A stretch of DNA of 23,200 nucleotides from CAXTTV01 sp964247295 (GTDB lineage: Bacteria; Chloroflexota; Ktedonobacteria; Ktedonobacterales; Ktedonobacteraceae). Under the pieces are notes generated by a model. It made no database searches. It was not told the origin of the DNA and was given only the letters and a program-made list of their open reading frames with translations. Below are positions 6,828 to 15,120 of the stretch, in pieces (position 1 is the stretch's first letter; each line of letters begins with the position of its first letter). The translations under genes were made by a program, and so were the position numbers. The stretch is from assembly GCA_964247295.1 (NCBI GenBank), contig CAXTTV010000063.1, positions 1-23,200 of the forward strand, read 5' to 3'.

Positions 6828-7976
6828 ATGCGTATTGTAATTGCACCTCAATCCCTGAAGGGCAGTTTGAGCGCGTTGAGAACCGGTGAGGCGATCGCGG
6901 AGGGGACGCGAGGGGTGTTTCCGGAGGCCGAGATCGAGCTTGTGCCGATCGCTGATGGTGGAGAAGAGACGGTTCAGGCTCTGGTAGATGCTACTGGCGG
7001 GAAGATTGTTTTACAGCAGGTAACCGGACCCCTGGGAGAACCGGTTCAGGCTTTTTATGGATTGCTGGGGGATGGGCGTACCGCTGTGATCGAGATGGCC
7101 GCCAGCTCGGGGCTTCCCCTGGTTCCATCCGCATTGCGCGATCCCCGGATCTCAACTACCTATGGGGTCGGCGAGTTGATTTTGGCCGCTCTCGACCAGG
7201 GACGCCGCCATTTTATTATTGGGATTGGTGGAAGTGCCACCAACGATGGTGGAGCGGGAATGGCTCAGGCGCTGGGGGCTGATCTGCTGGATGAGCAGGG
7301 TCGACAACTTCCATCCGGTGGTGCCGCTCTCGTTCATTTAAATAGGATCTCGATAGAGCGTTTGGACCCACGCCTGCGTGAATGCTCTTTCCAGGTGGCC
7401 TGCGATGTCAATAATCCACTGTGTGGTCCTCAAGGAGCCTCAGCTATCTATGGTCCTCAGAAGGGGGCGACACCTGGGATGGTCGATTTACTCGATCAGG
7501 CCCTGGGTCACTACAGCGAGATGCTGCGGAGGGACCTGGGGATGGAGGTTGCAGCGGTGCCAGGATCTGGAGCTGCCGGAGGTTTGGGCGCGGGAATGCT
7601 TGCGTTTTTGCGGGCTCTCATGCGACCAGGGGCGGAGATTGTTCTGGAGGCGGTTCAGATGGAGCGCCGTCTGACCGGGGCCGATCTCTTAATCACAGCG
7701 GAAGGACAGCTCGATGCTCAGACTGCCTATGGTAAAAGCGTGGGGTCTGTCGCTCAACTGGCGAAACGTTATGGTATCCCTGTTCTGGTTGTCGCTGGTA
7801 GCCTGGGTAAGCGTTATCAGCAGGCCTATCGTTTAGGTATTGACGGAATTACCGTACTGCCGGATGGCCCGATCTCGCTGGCGTCCTCGATGGAGCAGGC
7901 CTATCAGCTCACTCGTGATGCGATAGAACGAGCGCTCTCTATTTATAAAATGGGAAGGAATAGAACTTCTTTATAA
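6828..7976 (+). CDS. glxK: Glycerate kinase (type I, GarK/GlxK-like)
   Basis: Type I glycerate kinase phosphorylates D-glycerate, usually to 2-phosphoglycerate, feeding glyoxylate- or glucarate-derived carbon into glycolysis in the cytosol. The 382-residue product starts MRIVIAPQSLKGSLSA. It shows VPIADGGEETVQAL (39-52), TTYGVGELILAAL (110-122), the glycine-rich GIGGSATNDGGAGMAQALG (132-150) and later PGSGAAGGLGAG and LITAEGQLDAQT. These are the family blocks, and the length is normal (about 375-400). The frame opens at 6765, but the ATG at 6828 fits the family start and is preceded by a perfect AGGAGG with an 11-nt gap. In most homologues the motif reads PxADGGEGT; here Glu replaces the Gly (GGEET). 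It stands alone on the plus strand, about 100 bp before ctaG, and no glyoxylate-pathway neighbours are visible. Confidence 0.92.
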   Translation: MRIVIAPQSLKGSLSALRTGEAIAEGTRGVFPEAEIELVPIADGGEETVQALVDATGGKIVLQQVTGPLGEPVQAFYGLLGDGRTAVIEMAASSGLPLVPSALRDPRISTTYGVGELILAALDQGRRHFIIGIGGSATNDGGAGMAQALGADLLDEQGRQLPSGGAALVHLNRISIERLDPRLRECSFQVACDVNNPLCGPQGASAIYGPQKGATPGMVDLLDQALGHYSEMLRRDLGMEVAAVPGSGAAGGLGAGMLAFLRALMRPGAEIVLEAVQMERRLTGADLLITAEGQLDAQTAYGKSVGSVAQLAKRYGIPVLVVAGSLGKRYQQAYRLGIDGITVLPDGPISLASSMEQAYQLTRDAIERALSIYKMGRNRTSL

Positions 7977-8079
7977 AGAAAAAAAGGTTCCGCGAAAAGG
8001 GGGGTGCTTGTCGAAAAGTGAAACACGGTCTAAGATAGAGGGGAACGTTCTTATTTACATTTTTCTGGAGATCCCTTCT

Positions 8080-8967
8080 ATGCTGAATGGACTTGCGTTT
8101 ACCTGGTCATGGAACCTACTTTCGCTGCTAGCAATTCTGGTTATCTGTGCGCTGTATGGTTTGGGGCTGCGCTCTGTATGGGGAGAGCGGGATCAACAGG
8201 CCCGGCCCGGTCCCTTGCGCCTGCTCTCTTTTGGTATGGCACTCTTGTTGCTGGTCCTGGCGCTTTTGACACCTGTGAATACGATTGCGCGGATGCAGCT
8301 TTTCTCGGTCCATATGGCTCAGTTAATTGTACTGACCACCATCTGTATGCCATTGCTCTTGCTGGCCTGTACTGACGCCATGTATCAACCGGTACTGCGT
8401 CATCCTCTGGTTCGCAATCTGGTGAGGAGCATGACGCACCCCCTGGTAGCCTCGATGACCTATAATCTGGTCTTTATCGCCTGGCATCTCCCGGTCTTCT
8501 TTACTCTGGCTCAGGCGAATCCCTGGCTGTATCAGGTAGAGGTGCTGACGATTTTGCTGGTCGGGTTAATTAACTGGTGGCCGTTGATCGGACCGGTGGG
8601 AAGTCTGCGGGGCTTAAGTTATCCTTTAAAGATGCTGTATGTATTCGCGGATGGCCTGCCTCTAGAGATCTTTGCCTTTCTACTGGTCTACAGTGGTGTC
8701 GTCATCTATCCCCACTATGTTGTACCAGCCCAGATTGGCTTTACTGCTTATCCTGATCAGGCGATTGCCGGGGCGTTGCTCATGCTGCCGGGGTTGGTGG
8801 ATCTGCTGGTGATGTCACCGCTCTTCTTCCGCTGGCTGGGCCAGATCGATCGGCAGGCGCGACTGGATGATGAGTCGCGGATGGAGCAATTTGATGAAGA
8901 TAAGGACGGGGAAACAGAAGGGGAACAAGAGATTGAGGATCTGCAATCGTCTCGTGAGCTATTGTAG
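8080..8967 (+). CDS. ctaG: CtaG-family membrane protein (cytochrome c oxidase assembly factor)
   Basis: Proteins of the caa3_CtaG family are polytopic membrane proteins needed for assembly of caa3-type cytochrome c oxidase. The 295-residue product has about seven hydrophobic segments. Family-like blocks are LLTPVNTIARMQLFSVHMAQ (His78), AWHLPVFFTLAQ (His136), and DQAIAGALLMLPGLVDLLV near the end. A charged, acidic cytosolic tail rich in Glu and Asp closes the protein. The frame is open from a TTG at 8008, but I choose the ATG at 8080: GGAG lies 9 nt upstream and the sequence from here matches the start of the family. Where family members, as I remember them, often have a second His just after HMAQ, there is Leu. 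No oxidase subunit genes are nearby. The gene converges on aat with 6 bp between the stop codons. Confidence 0.85.
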   Translation: MLNGLAFTWSWNLLSLLAILVICALYGLGLRSVWGERDQQARPGPLRLLSFGMALLLLVLALLTPVNTIARMQLFSVHMAQLIVLTTICMPLLLLACTDAMYQPVLRHPLVRNLVRSMTHPLVASMTYNLVFIAWHLPVFFTLAQANPWLYQVEVLTILLVGLINWWPLIGPVGSLRGLSYPLKMLYVFADGLPLEIFAFLLVYSGVVIYPHYVVPAQIGFTAYPDQAIAGALLMLPGLVDLLVMSPLFFRWLGQIDRQARLDDESRMEQFDEDKDGETEGEQEIEDLQSSRELL

Positions 8968-8973
8968 TTGGGT

Positions 8974-9552
8974 TTAATTCCAGGTACAGGGGAGGGTCAG
9001 GGCCCGCCGCAGCCGGGCCTCGTACTCACCGCGAGGGATCTCGATCGCCCCCATCCGCTCTAGATGGGGTGTCAGAAATTGCGTATCATGCAGAATATAG
9101 CCACGCGCGCGGAGATGCTCGGCCAGAGCTGCCAGACAGACTTTCGAGGCATCGGTCGCCCGTGAAAACATACTCTCTCCCGTAAAAGCTCCACGTAGCG
9201 CAATCCCGTAGAGTCCGCCCACCAGCCGGCCATCTTGCCAGGCTTCAACGCTGTGGGCTAGCCCAGCGTAGTGGAGATCGCTATAGGTTTTGATAAATGT
9301 ATCATTAATCCAGGTTGTCTCGCGATCGGCGCAGCCTCTCATCACCTGTTCAAAAGCCGAGTCCATGCGGATCTGATAGATTTGTCGTCGGATTGTTGCA
9401 CGTAAAGAGCGGGAGACTCGTAGCCCGTCGATTTCAATAATTGCACGTGGGTTGGGTGCATACCAGTTGATGTGCCCATCTTCATCGGGCATGGGGAAGA
9501 TCCCATGGGTATAGGCGTTAATGGTCAGGATGGGATCGAGCTGCTCTTCCAT
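8974..9552 (-). CDS. aat: Leucyl/phenylalanyl-tRNA--protein transferase
   Basis: Aat transfers Leu or Phe from its tRNA to the N-terminus of proteins that begin with Arg or Lys, creating N-degrons for ClpS/ClpAP-type proteolysis in the cytosol. The 192-residue product contains AYTHGIFPMPDEDGHINWYAPNPRAIIE (read at 13-40 in parts), the catalytic-domain block VGGLYGIALRGAFTGESMF (111-129), and the C-terminal HDTQFLTPHLERMGAIEIPR (155-174). This matches the family; the length fits the shorter form found outside the gamma-proteobacteria. The ATG at 9552 has a GAGGAGAGG ribosome binding site; 26 in-frame codons upstream lack family similarity and were excluded. It is a single gene, convergent with ctaG; no clpS is in the window. 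Confidence 0.93.
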   Translation of the reverse strand: MEEQLDPILTINAYTHGIFPMPDEDGHINWYAPNPRAIIEIDGLRVSRSLRATIRRQIYQIRMDSAFEQVMRGCADRETTWINDTFIKTYSDLHYAGLAHSVEAWQDGRLVGGLYGIALRGAFTGESMFSRATDASKVCLAALAEHLRARGYILHDTQFLTPHLERMGAIEIPRGEYEARLRRALTLPCTWN

Positions 9553-9862
9553 AGCCTCTCCTCTAGGAAAAAATGATATACCTTTCACCAGAATAGCATA
9601 AAATTGCGCATTTGCGTATCTCTCTTTCATTGCTGAGCTAGAAGACTTCTAAAAAGGGCTATTGATTTTTCTTCTTAAAAGTGCGTAGTTGCGATTCTGA
9701 GTTTTAGAAAATATACTGAAACAGAGGTGCCGAAACTACACTCACTAGCCAATGATATGATATAAAGAGGGTACCCACTGTATTGCTTGTTTAGCTGAAA
9801 TCTGTGAGTTATACTATGCCTACTGTCTATCCAATTTTTGCTGAAAGGCATTTGTAAATTGT
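9553..9862. other. Divergent intergenic region between aat and the STAND gene
   Basis: 310 bp, AT-rich, with no convincing gene (the open frame at 9675-9902 on the minus strand has no RBS or domain). It must hold promoters for both flanking genes. The only one I can point to is the plus-strand pair at 9787-9815. No repeats, tRNA or terminator-like hairpin were seen. Confidence 0.6.
9787..9815 (+). promoter_or_regulatory. Sigma-A-like promoter for the STAND/kinase unit
   Basis: TTGTTT (9787-9792) and TATACT (9810-9815) are separated by exactly 17 bp. Each hexamer matches the vegetative consensus at four or five of six positions. A transcript would start near 9822 and leave a leader of about 40 nt before the ATG at 9863. 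Confidence 0.45.
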
Positions 9863-12800
9863 ATGCAAAAGGAGATTTTGTCCGTTCAACAAACAAGGCC
9901 ACGAAGGGGTATCGTCGCGCATCTCACTTCGTCGCGTCTGTTAACGACTCCTTGGACTCGGAACCTGTGTATTGCCGTCGGTCTTATGATACTCCTCCTC
10001 CTTGTTGAGTTTATCTTATTATTAGTCTTTGGTCCAACAAAAAATCTTTCGCTCTTTTTTCTCAATAGTATTCACAATCCTCTTTTGTTGCTTTTGCCTT
10101 TACTTGATCTTTTTCTTGTGTTTGTGCTTGTTTGGGCTTTTTCCGAACCCCTGTTGATCTTTTTGTATCTTCTGGGTGTTGCGCAGGAAAGGGACAGCTA
10201 TAACCGCATCTATACACCGCTCTCGGCGAAGCAGGGGCTTCATCAAGTTTCGGCGGTGCCGTACTTTAATGAGGATGAGAGTTATGATGCTCAGAACGTC
10301 TTAAGCGCACTACAGCATAGCGGAAAGAATGAGCTATTACTGGGTCTGCCGGGGGCTGGTAAAACAATTGTCCTTATGAGATATGAGTACGCGATCTCTC
10401 AGGAGCCGTGGAAGGTAGCTATGGGGCGCTCTCGTCTCCCGGTCTATGTCCCGATCAAAAATTATACACTGTTTGTTCAAAGCAAAGCAGAGATTGAGCC
10501 ACTTACAGGCGATGCCTGTACAGATGAGGGACCTTTATATGAGCAGATCGCCTCGGATCTGGGGCAGATCAGTCTGCTCCGTTTTTTGCAAGAGGAGGGA
10601 GCGCCGTTTCTACGTTCCTCGATTGCGCGTCTGGTTGCTCAAGGGCAGGTAGTTTTTCTTTGTGATGGTTTAAACGAGGTAGATAACCTTTATCTCTCTT
10701 TGCTTTGTGCTGAGCTCTCAAAGTTGATGTATGAGAGTAATAATCGGGTGATTATGACCTGTCGTGAGGCAGACTTTCGTGAGGAGCTTTGTCTGAGCAA
10801 GATGGTGACTGACCAGAAAATCCTCCCCTGGCTGCTTTATCCTTTAAAGCAAAAAGAGATTGAGGATTTCGTTCATCGGTATGTTGAGGTTCGACAGCCA
10901 GAGCCAGATCCCCAGATGGTGGAGCTGGAGACGCAAGAATGTATGGAGGTGATCGAGCATAGCCGTTTGCGCTATCTTTGCACCAATCCGATGATGCTAT
11001 TTACATTGATGCAGATCATCGATGAGGTGGGGATTGCCAGGCCGCGCGAGATCGACACTCGTGGTCTGCTGCTTCAGACATTTGTGACGCAACTGTTCCA
11101 GAAGGAGGAGCACAAGCCGCAATGGGAGGGGCAGGCACCTGATCTAGAGGAGACGCTCTTTTTTCTTAGCGCGCTCGCATTCGCGGCTCGCCTAGATAAT
11201 ACCCGCAATGCTATTCAGTTGCCCGGATCTACTCTTATAGCTGATGAAGAGGAGCCGTTGAGCCTTGATGATCTGGCGATTAATCTCAGTGACTGGATGC
11301 TTGAGCGCGTCTCTGAACCGCCCTTTGTGGACTCTGAAGATCAGCAGGTACAACAACGGTCCGTCTCATTTGATCCCTTCGACATTCCTCAATTTCTCCG
11401 CTTCGCTCAGGCCACCAATCTGGTTGAAATTACCGGTAATGGAGTGCTCAGCTTTCGCCATGAATTGATTGCTGAATATTTTGTGGCCCGGTATTTCTAT
11501 GAGCTAGATCAGTATAACGGAAATCTGCTTTTGCTTCACCCGCGTTTCCTTGAGGATGTCCCGCGTTGGAGTGAGCCCGTCGCGATCTGGGCCGGTCTGC
11601 TAGAGGACCCGATGGATCTGGCCGACCGCCTCGCCAGATTAGGAACAAGCGATCAAGAATATATTTATCAGGCCCTGGTCTTGAGCCTGATGTGTGTTGG
11701 CGTGCAATGGACCCCGGTGGATGTTGCCCGCCGTAAAATCGTCCTGCCCAATTCAGTGCGTAACGCCCTGGGTCCGGTTGTATTGGATAAAGAGCTGCGA
11801 GAGCGCGTGGCGGATATCTTTAAACGGTGCGCGAACGAAGGGGGCCTGGAGGTCTACCGTTCCCTGCTTCCATTGCTAACGATTAGAGGAATCGACGAAC
11901 TTCTATTACTGCTTGACCAGAGGATTGTCCCGGAACAGTTGTTTGAGTACCTGCTTGAGGAGGTTGAGGACCCCGCGCAGGATACACTGACAAAGGCGCT
12001 GGTCCGGGTGCTGAGCCGCTTCAGCGCGGTGAATGGAACGGTGCTTCCACGCGCGATCATGTATGCCAGTTCGCCCGATATCCCTATCCCATTGCGATTG
12101 GCCTCGCTGAATATTCTTGGCGGGAGTCGCAATCCCCAGGCGGTAGAGCCGCTTGTCCAGTTGCTGGGTGATCCGCAAAATCAGATTTTGAAGCAGGCCG
12201 CGAACGATCTGATGCGGCTGGGGCCCGATCTTGCTCTCCTTAGTGTCATTGATACGTTTGAGGGAAATACAACACCAAAGGTTCAGTGGGCGGCCTTGAT
12301 GGTTCTAGTAAATATGCTGGATCAGCCTCGTCGAGCGCGGGAGGTCAATGATGTTCAATACCAGCAGATTATTGAGTCGTTGATACGCGGCCTTTCTTCA
12401 AACTATGTGGAGCAGATTAACGAACGAGCGATGCAGGAGCTGGAGAAGCATGGCAAGGGATCGGTCGATGAGAAAAGGATGACACTTGTTCGCAGTACCC
12501 TGGCTGAGAATCTAGCAACTGTTGATGAGACGCAATCCGCGAATCTGGTTCGGGTCCTGATTGCGATTGGTCGTGACGTGTTGCCTTTACTGGTTCAGCG
12601 TTTGAGAAAACCTTCTAAGGAACGGATGAGGATTACAATCCTGGAGATTTTTCGGGAGCTCCCTGATCCTGTGGCTCTGCCGGCTACCTTACAGCTCCTG
12701 GCCGATCCCTCGAAAGAGTTGCAGCAATATGTGAACCTTGCGTTGCATTCCTTTGTGCCAGCCTGTATTCCTCCCCTGATTGACATGGTGCTGACGTATA

Positions 12801-15088
12801 TGGGCCTGGAGGTCGCCAGGCGGGCCGAAAATATGTTAGCGGAGATTGGGCAACCGGTAGTAGAGCCGGTATCGCAGAGGCTTACACCAGTTGTGCCTGA
12901 CCGCACATTACTATTGGTAGAGCTTCTAGGAGTGATCAAAGCTCCGGAGGTAATCCCCCGCCTGGTAAACTTGTTGCATAAGCCAGAGGTGCAACAGGAC
13001 GTGGATCTGCTGGTCCAGATTGTGACTTCACTGGGATCATTTTATGATGTACAGGTTGTGAAGCCACTGCTGGGTGTGTTACGTCTTACTGATCCAGAAG
13101 CGGTAAATGCGGCCCGCCAGGCCCTGATCCGATTAAGAGAATTGCCTCTCCCCGACCTTTTGAGAGCCCTGGACAACGAAGAAGCACCTTTTACTGCCCG
13201 TGTACGAGAGATTATTACGGCTTTGCCGAATTTTCCCATGGAGCAGTTGTTGCGGCTATGGGAGCAGGGTAGTGCTTTACAAATGGCGCAAGTAGACAAA
13301 CTGTTTTTATTAAAGCAGGATCAAGTCGCGCCATTTCTTGTTGAACAGCTTTTAAATCACAATGAGGATATCAGTGACTATGCGTATCGGATGCTTTTAA
13401 AGATGGACGGCATCTATTTAGTGCCACCATTAGTAAATGTTCTGGATGATGTGGATACCCAGAATGAGGTAGAAGATCTCTTGCTGCATCATCCAGAGGA
13501 GGCGATCCCCGAGCTGATCGAGCTGATGGGAGATGGGAGTCGTGATCATATCGCGAAGGAAACGTTACCGCGTTTTGGAGAGCAGGCTTTGCCGTTTCTG
13601 GTCGCGGCCCTGGACGATCCCCGACCGTTGGCGCGAACAAACGCGGCTCTCCTGATCCAATTGCTTATGCAGAAAGATCCCGAGTTGATCCCCGAGCTAA
13701 TCACCTTCTTCAATCCTGCCATGCTTGGGTTGTCATCATTGCCACCAATGCTTTATGAGGGTTTAATGATGTTATTGACCCAGCGTCTCTATCCGCAGAG
13801 TCGTGATCCATTACTTGTGGCTCTTGAGGACGAGAATCTAATGCCAGCCGCCTCTGATGCCCTTGTTCGCTTAATGCGAGAAGAAGATGGAGCGGAGACC
13901 CTCAACGACCTGCTTTATGCGCTACGGAGCAAAAATAAGCGGCGTGGCGCGATGATGAGCCTGGTTGAGATGGGGGATAAAGCTGCCGTTCGATTAACGG
14001 AACTGATCGCCGATCCAGATCCCGATATGGCCGAGATGACGCAGCATATTCTGAGTGAAATGGGAGCTCCGGTCCTGCCGTATATCTGGCTGGCCTATAG
14101 CGATGTGAGCAATCAGAAAAAGCAGCAGGCCGCTCTCAACATTTTCCGAAACCTGCCAACCGAGGCGTTTAAAGACAGTCTTGTAGCGCAACTTGTAGAC
14201 AAAAAATCGAACCAGATGACAGCGATGGCCCTGGCCCTCTTAATGGTCCGGGCTCATGAGGAGGCATTGTTACCGTTCGCCAACCAGGAGCTTGTGCCAT
14301 CCCTGCTAGAATATATTCAAGTAACGGGCGAGCGTCCCGAGAGCCTGCGGGTTGTCGCTTCACTCCTGATCCTCTGCGCGACTGATCCAGAAACAGAGCA
14401 GTCAGTGATTGGGCACCTGTTGCGCCTGCTCTCGGTCTCTAACCATAGCCCTCTTTTCACCCGAGCTCTCTTGCTTTTGGGGAATGAGGTTGAGCCCGAT
14501 CTCCTGGATCTGGTGCATAGTGATTATTCCACTCCTCGGGTGCGTTCGGAAGCAGCGGGCCTGCTTGGGCAGATGGTGATAAGTCGGGAGACCTATCAGG
14601 AGCTTCAGGGATATATCGCGACCATGGGTGAGTTTGACCTGACTGAATCGTCGGCGGACATGAGGGAGCAGGAGTATCTCAATATCGCGCTCCGCATTCT
14701 CGGCGGCTTTTTAGCCAGTGGTCGTTATAACGTTTCTACGTTACAAGAGCAACTGGAGCAAGGTCAGAGTGAGGCTGAGCAGGAGCTGTATTCGTTTCTT
14801 CTGGGGAGACGCTATACACGTTCTGTAGAAGATCTAGAGAAAGTATTGGATATGGAGAGGCGGAAGCATCACCAGGAGATAGAGAGACGCACCCGAGAGA
14901 TAGGAGAGAAGGATCATAAAATCAAAGAGCTGAATGACGAATTGTTGAAGATGCTGAATGAACGGAACTCTGTGCAAAATTCCAATAACGTTGTTCTCGA
15001 TGAGAATATCAAGCTAAAAGAGCAGAATGAGTTGCTGAAACGGCGTATTCAATACCAGGAGCAGCGTTTCCCAAATCCTGGACTGTAA
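9863..15088 (+). CDS. Membrane-anchored NACHT (STAND) NTPase with HEAT-repeat solenoid and C-terminal coiled coil
   Basis: This 1741-residue protein has the layout of a STAND signal-transducing NTPase. Hydrophobic helices lie at about 34-57 and 73-106, predicted to span the membrane as hairpins, so the rest is probably cytosolic. The NACHT domain has Walker A GLPGAGKT (161-168), Walker B VVFLCDGLNEVD (263-274), the sensor-like MTCREADF (298-305), and the FRHELIAEYFVARYF block (531-545) typical of NACHT proteins. From about 600 to 1600 the chain is a run of helical HEAT-type repeats such as AVEPLVQLLGDPQNQILKQA, the usual ligand-sensing part. It ends in a charged coiled coil (about 1655-1735). 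No enzymatic effector domain is visible at the N-terminus. The ATG at 9863 has only a weak RBS (AAAGG, 14 nt away). A Ser/Thr kinase gene follows after 32 bp. Role unknown: signalling or anti-phage defence are both possible. Confidence 0.85.
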   Translation: MQKEILSVQQTRPRRGIVAHLTSSRLLTTPWTRNLCIAVGLMILLLLVEFILLLVFGPTKNLSLFFLNSIHNPLLLLLPLLDLFLVFVLVWAFSEPLLIFLYLLGVAQERDSYNRIYTPLSAKQGLHQVSAVPYFNEDESYDAQNVLSALQHSGKNELLLGLPGAGKTIVLMRYEYAISQEPWKVAMGRSRLPVYVPIKNYTLFVQSKAEIEPLTGDACTDEGPLYEQIASDLGQISLLRFLQEEGAPFLRSSIARLVAQGQVVFLCDGLNEVDNLYLSLLCAELSKLMYESNNRVIMTCREADFREELCLSKMVTDQKILPWLLYPLKQKEIEDFVHRYVEVRQPEPDPQMVELETQECMEVIEHSRLRYLCTNPMMLFTLMQIIDEVGIARPREIDTRGLLLQTFVTQLFQKEEHKPQWEGQAPDLEETLFFLSALAFAARLDNTRNAIQLPGSTLIADEEEPLSLDDLAINLSDWMLERVSEPPFVDSEDQQVQQRSVSFDPFDIPQFLRFAQATNLVEITGNGVLSFRHELIAEYFVARYFYELDQYNGNLLLLHPRFLEDVPRWSEPVAIWAGLLEDPMDLADRLARLGTSDQEYIYQALVLSLMCVGVQWTPVDVARRKIVLPNSVRNALGPVVLDKELRERVADIFKRCANEGGLEVYRSLLPLLTIRGIDELLLLLDQRIVPEQLFEYLLEEVEDPAQDTLTKALVRVLSRFSAVNGTVLPRAIMYASSPDIPIPLRLASLNILGGSRNPQAVEPLVQLLGDPQNQILKQAANDLMRLGPDLALLSVIDTFEGNTTPKVQWAALMVLVNMLDQPRRAREVNDVQYQQIIESLIRGLSSNYVEQINERAMQELEKHGKGSVDEKRMTLVRSTLAENLATVDETQSANLVRVLIAIGRDVLPLLVQRLRKPSKERMRITILEIFRELPDPVALPATLQLLADPSKELQQYVNLALHSFVPACIPPLIDMVLTYMGLEVARRAENMLAEIGQPVVEPVSQRLTPVVPDRTLLLVELLGVIKAPEVIPRLVNLLHKPEVQQDVDLLVQIVTSLGSFYDVQVVKPLLGVLRLTDPEAVNAARQALIRLRELPLPDLLRALDNEEAPFTARVREIITALPNFPMEQLLRLWEQGSALQMAQVDKLFLLKQDQVAPFLVEQLLNHNEDISDYAYRMLLKMDGIYLVPPLVNVLDDVDTQNEVEDLLLHHPEEAIPELIELMGDGSRDHIAKETLPRFGEQALPFLVAALDDPRPLARTNAALLIQLLMQKDPELIPELITFFNPAMLGLSSLPPMLYEGLMMLLTQRLYPQSRDPLLVALEDENLMPAASDALVRLMREEDGAETLNDLLYALRSKNKRRGAMMSLVEMGDKAAVRLTELIADPDPDMAEMTQHILSEMGAPVLPYIWLAYSDVSNQKKQQAALNIFRNLPTEAFKDSLVAQLVDKKSNQMTAMALALLMVRAHEEALLPFANQELVPSLLEYIQVTGERPESLRVVASLLILCATDPETEQSVIGHLLRLLSVSNHSPLFTRALLLLGNEVEPDLLDLVHSDYSTPRVRSEAAGLLGQMVISRETYQELQGYIATMGEFDLTESSADMREQEYLNIALRILGGFLASGRYNVSTLQEQLEQGQSEAEQELYSFLLGRRYTRSVEDLEKVLDMERRKHHQEIERRTREIGEKDHKIKELNDELLKMLNERNSVQNSNNVVLDENIKLKEQNELLKRRIQYQEQRFPNPGL

Positions 15089-15120
15089 CCGCGAGTTGAT
15101 CTGACAGGAGGAAAAAGCGC

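Noticed and set aside
8008..8079. TTG start of ctaG giving 24 more residues
   Set aside because: The extension is not family-like, and an RBS with good spacing precedes the ATG at 8080.
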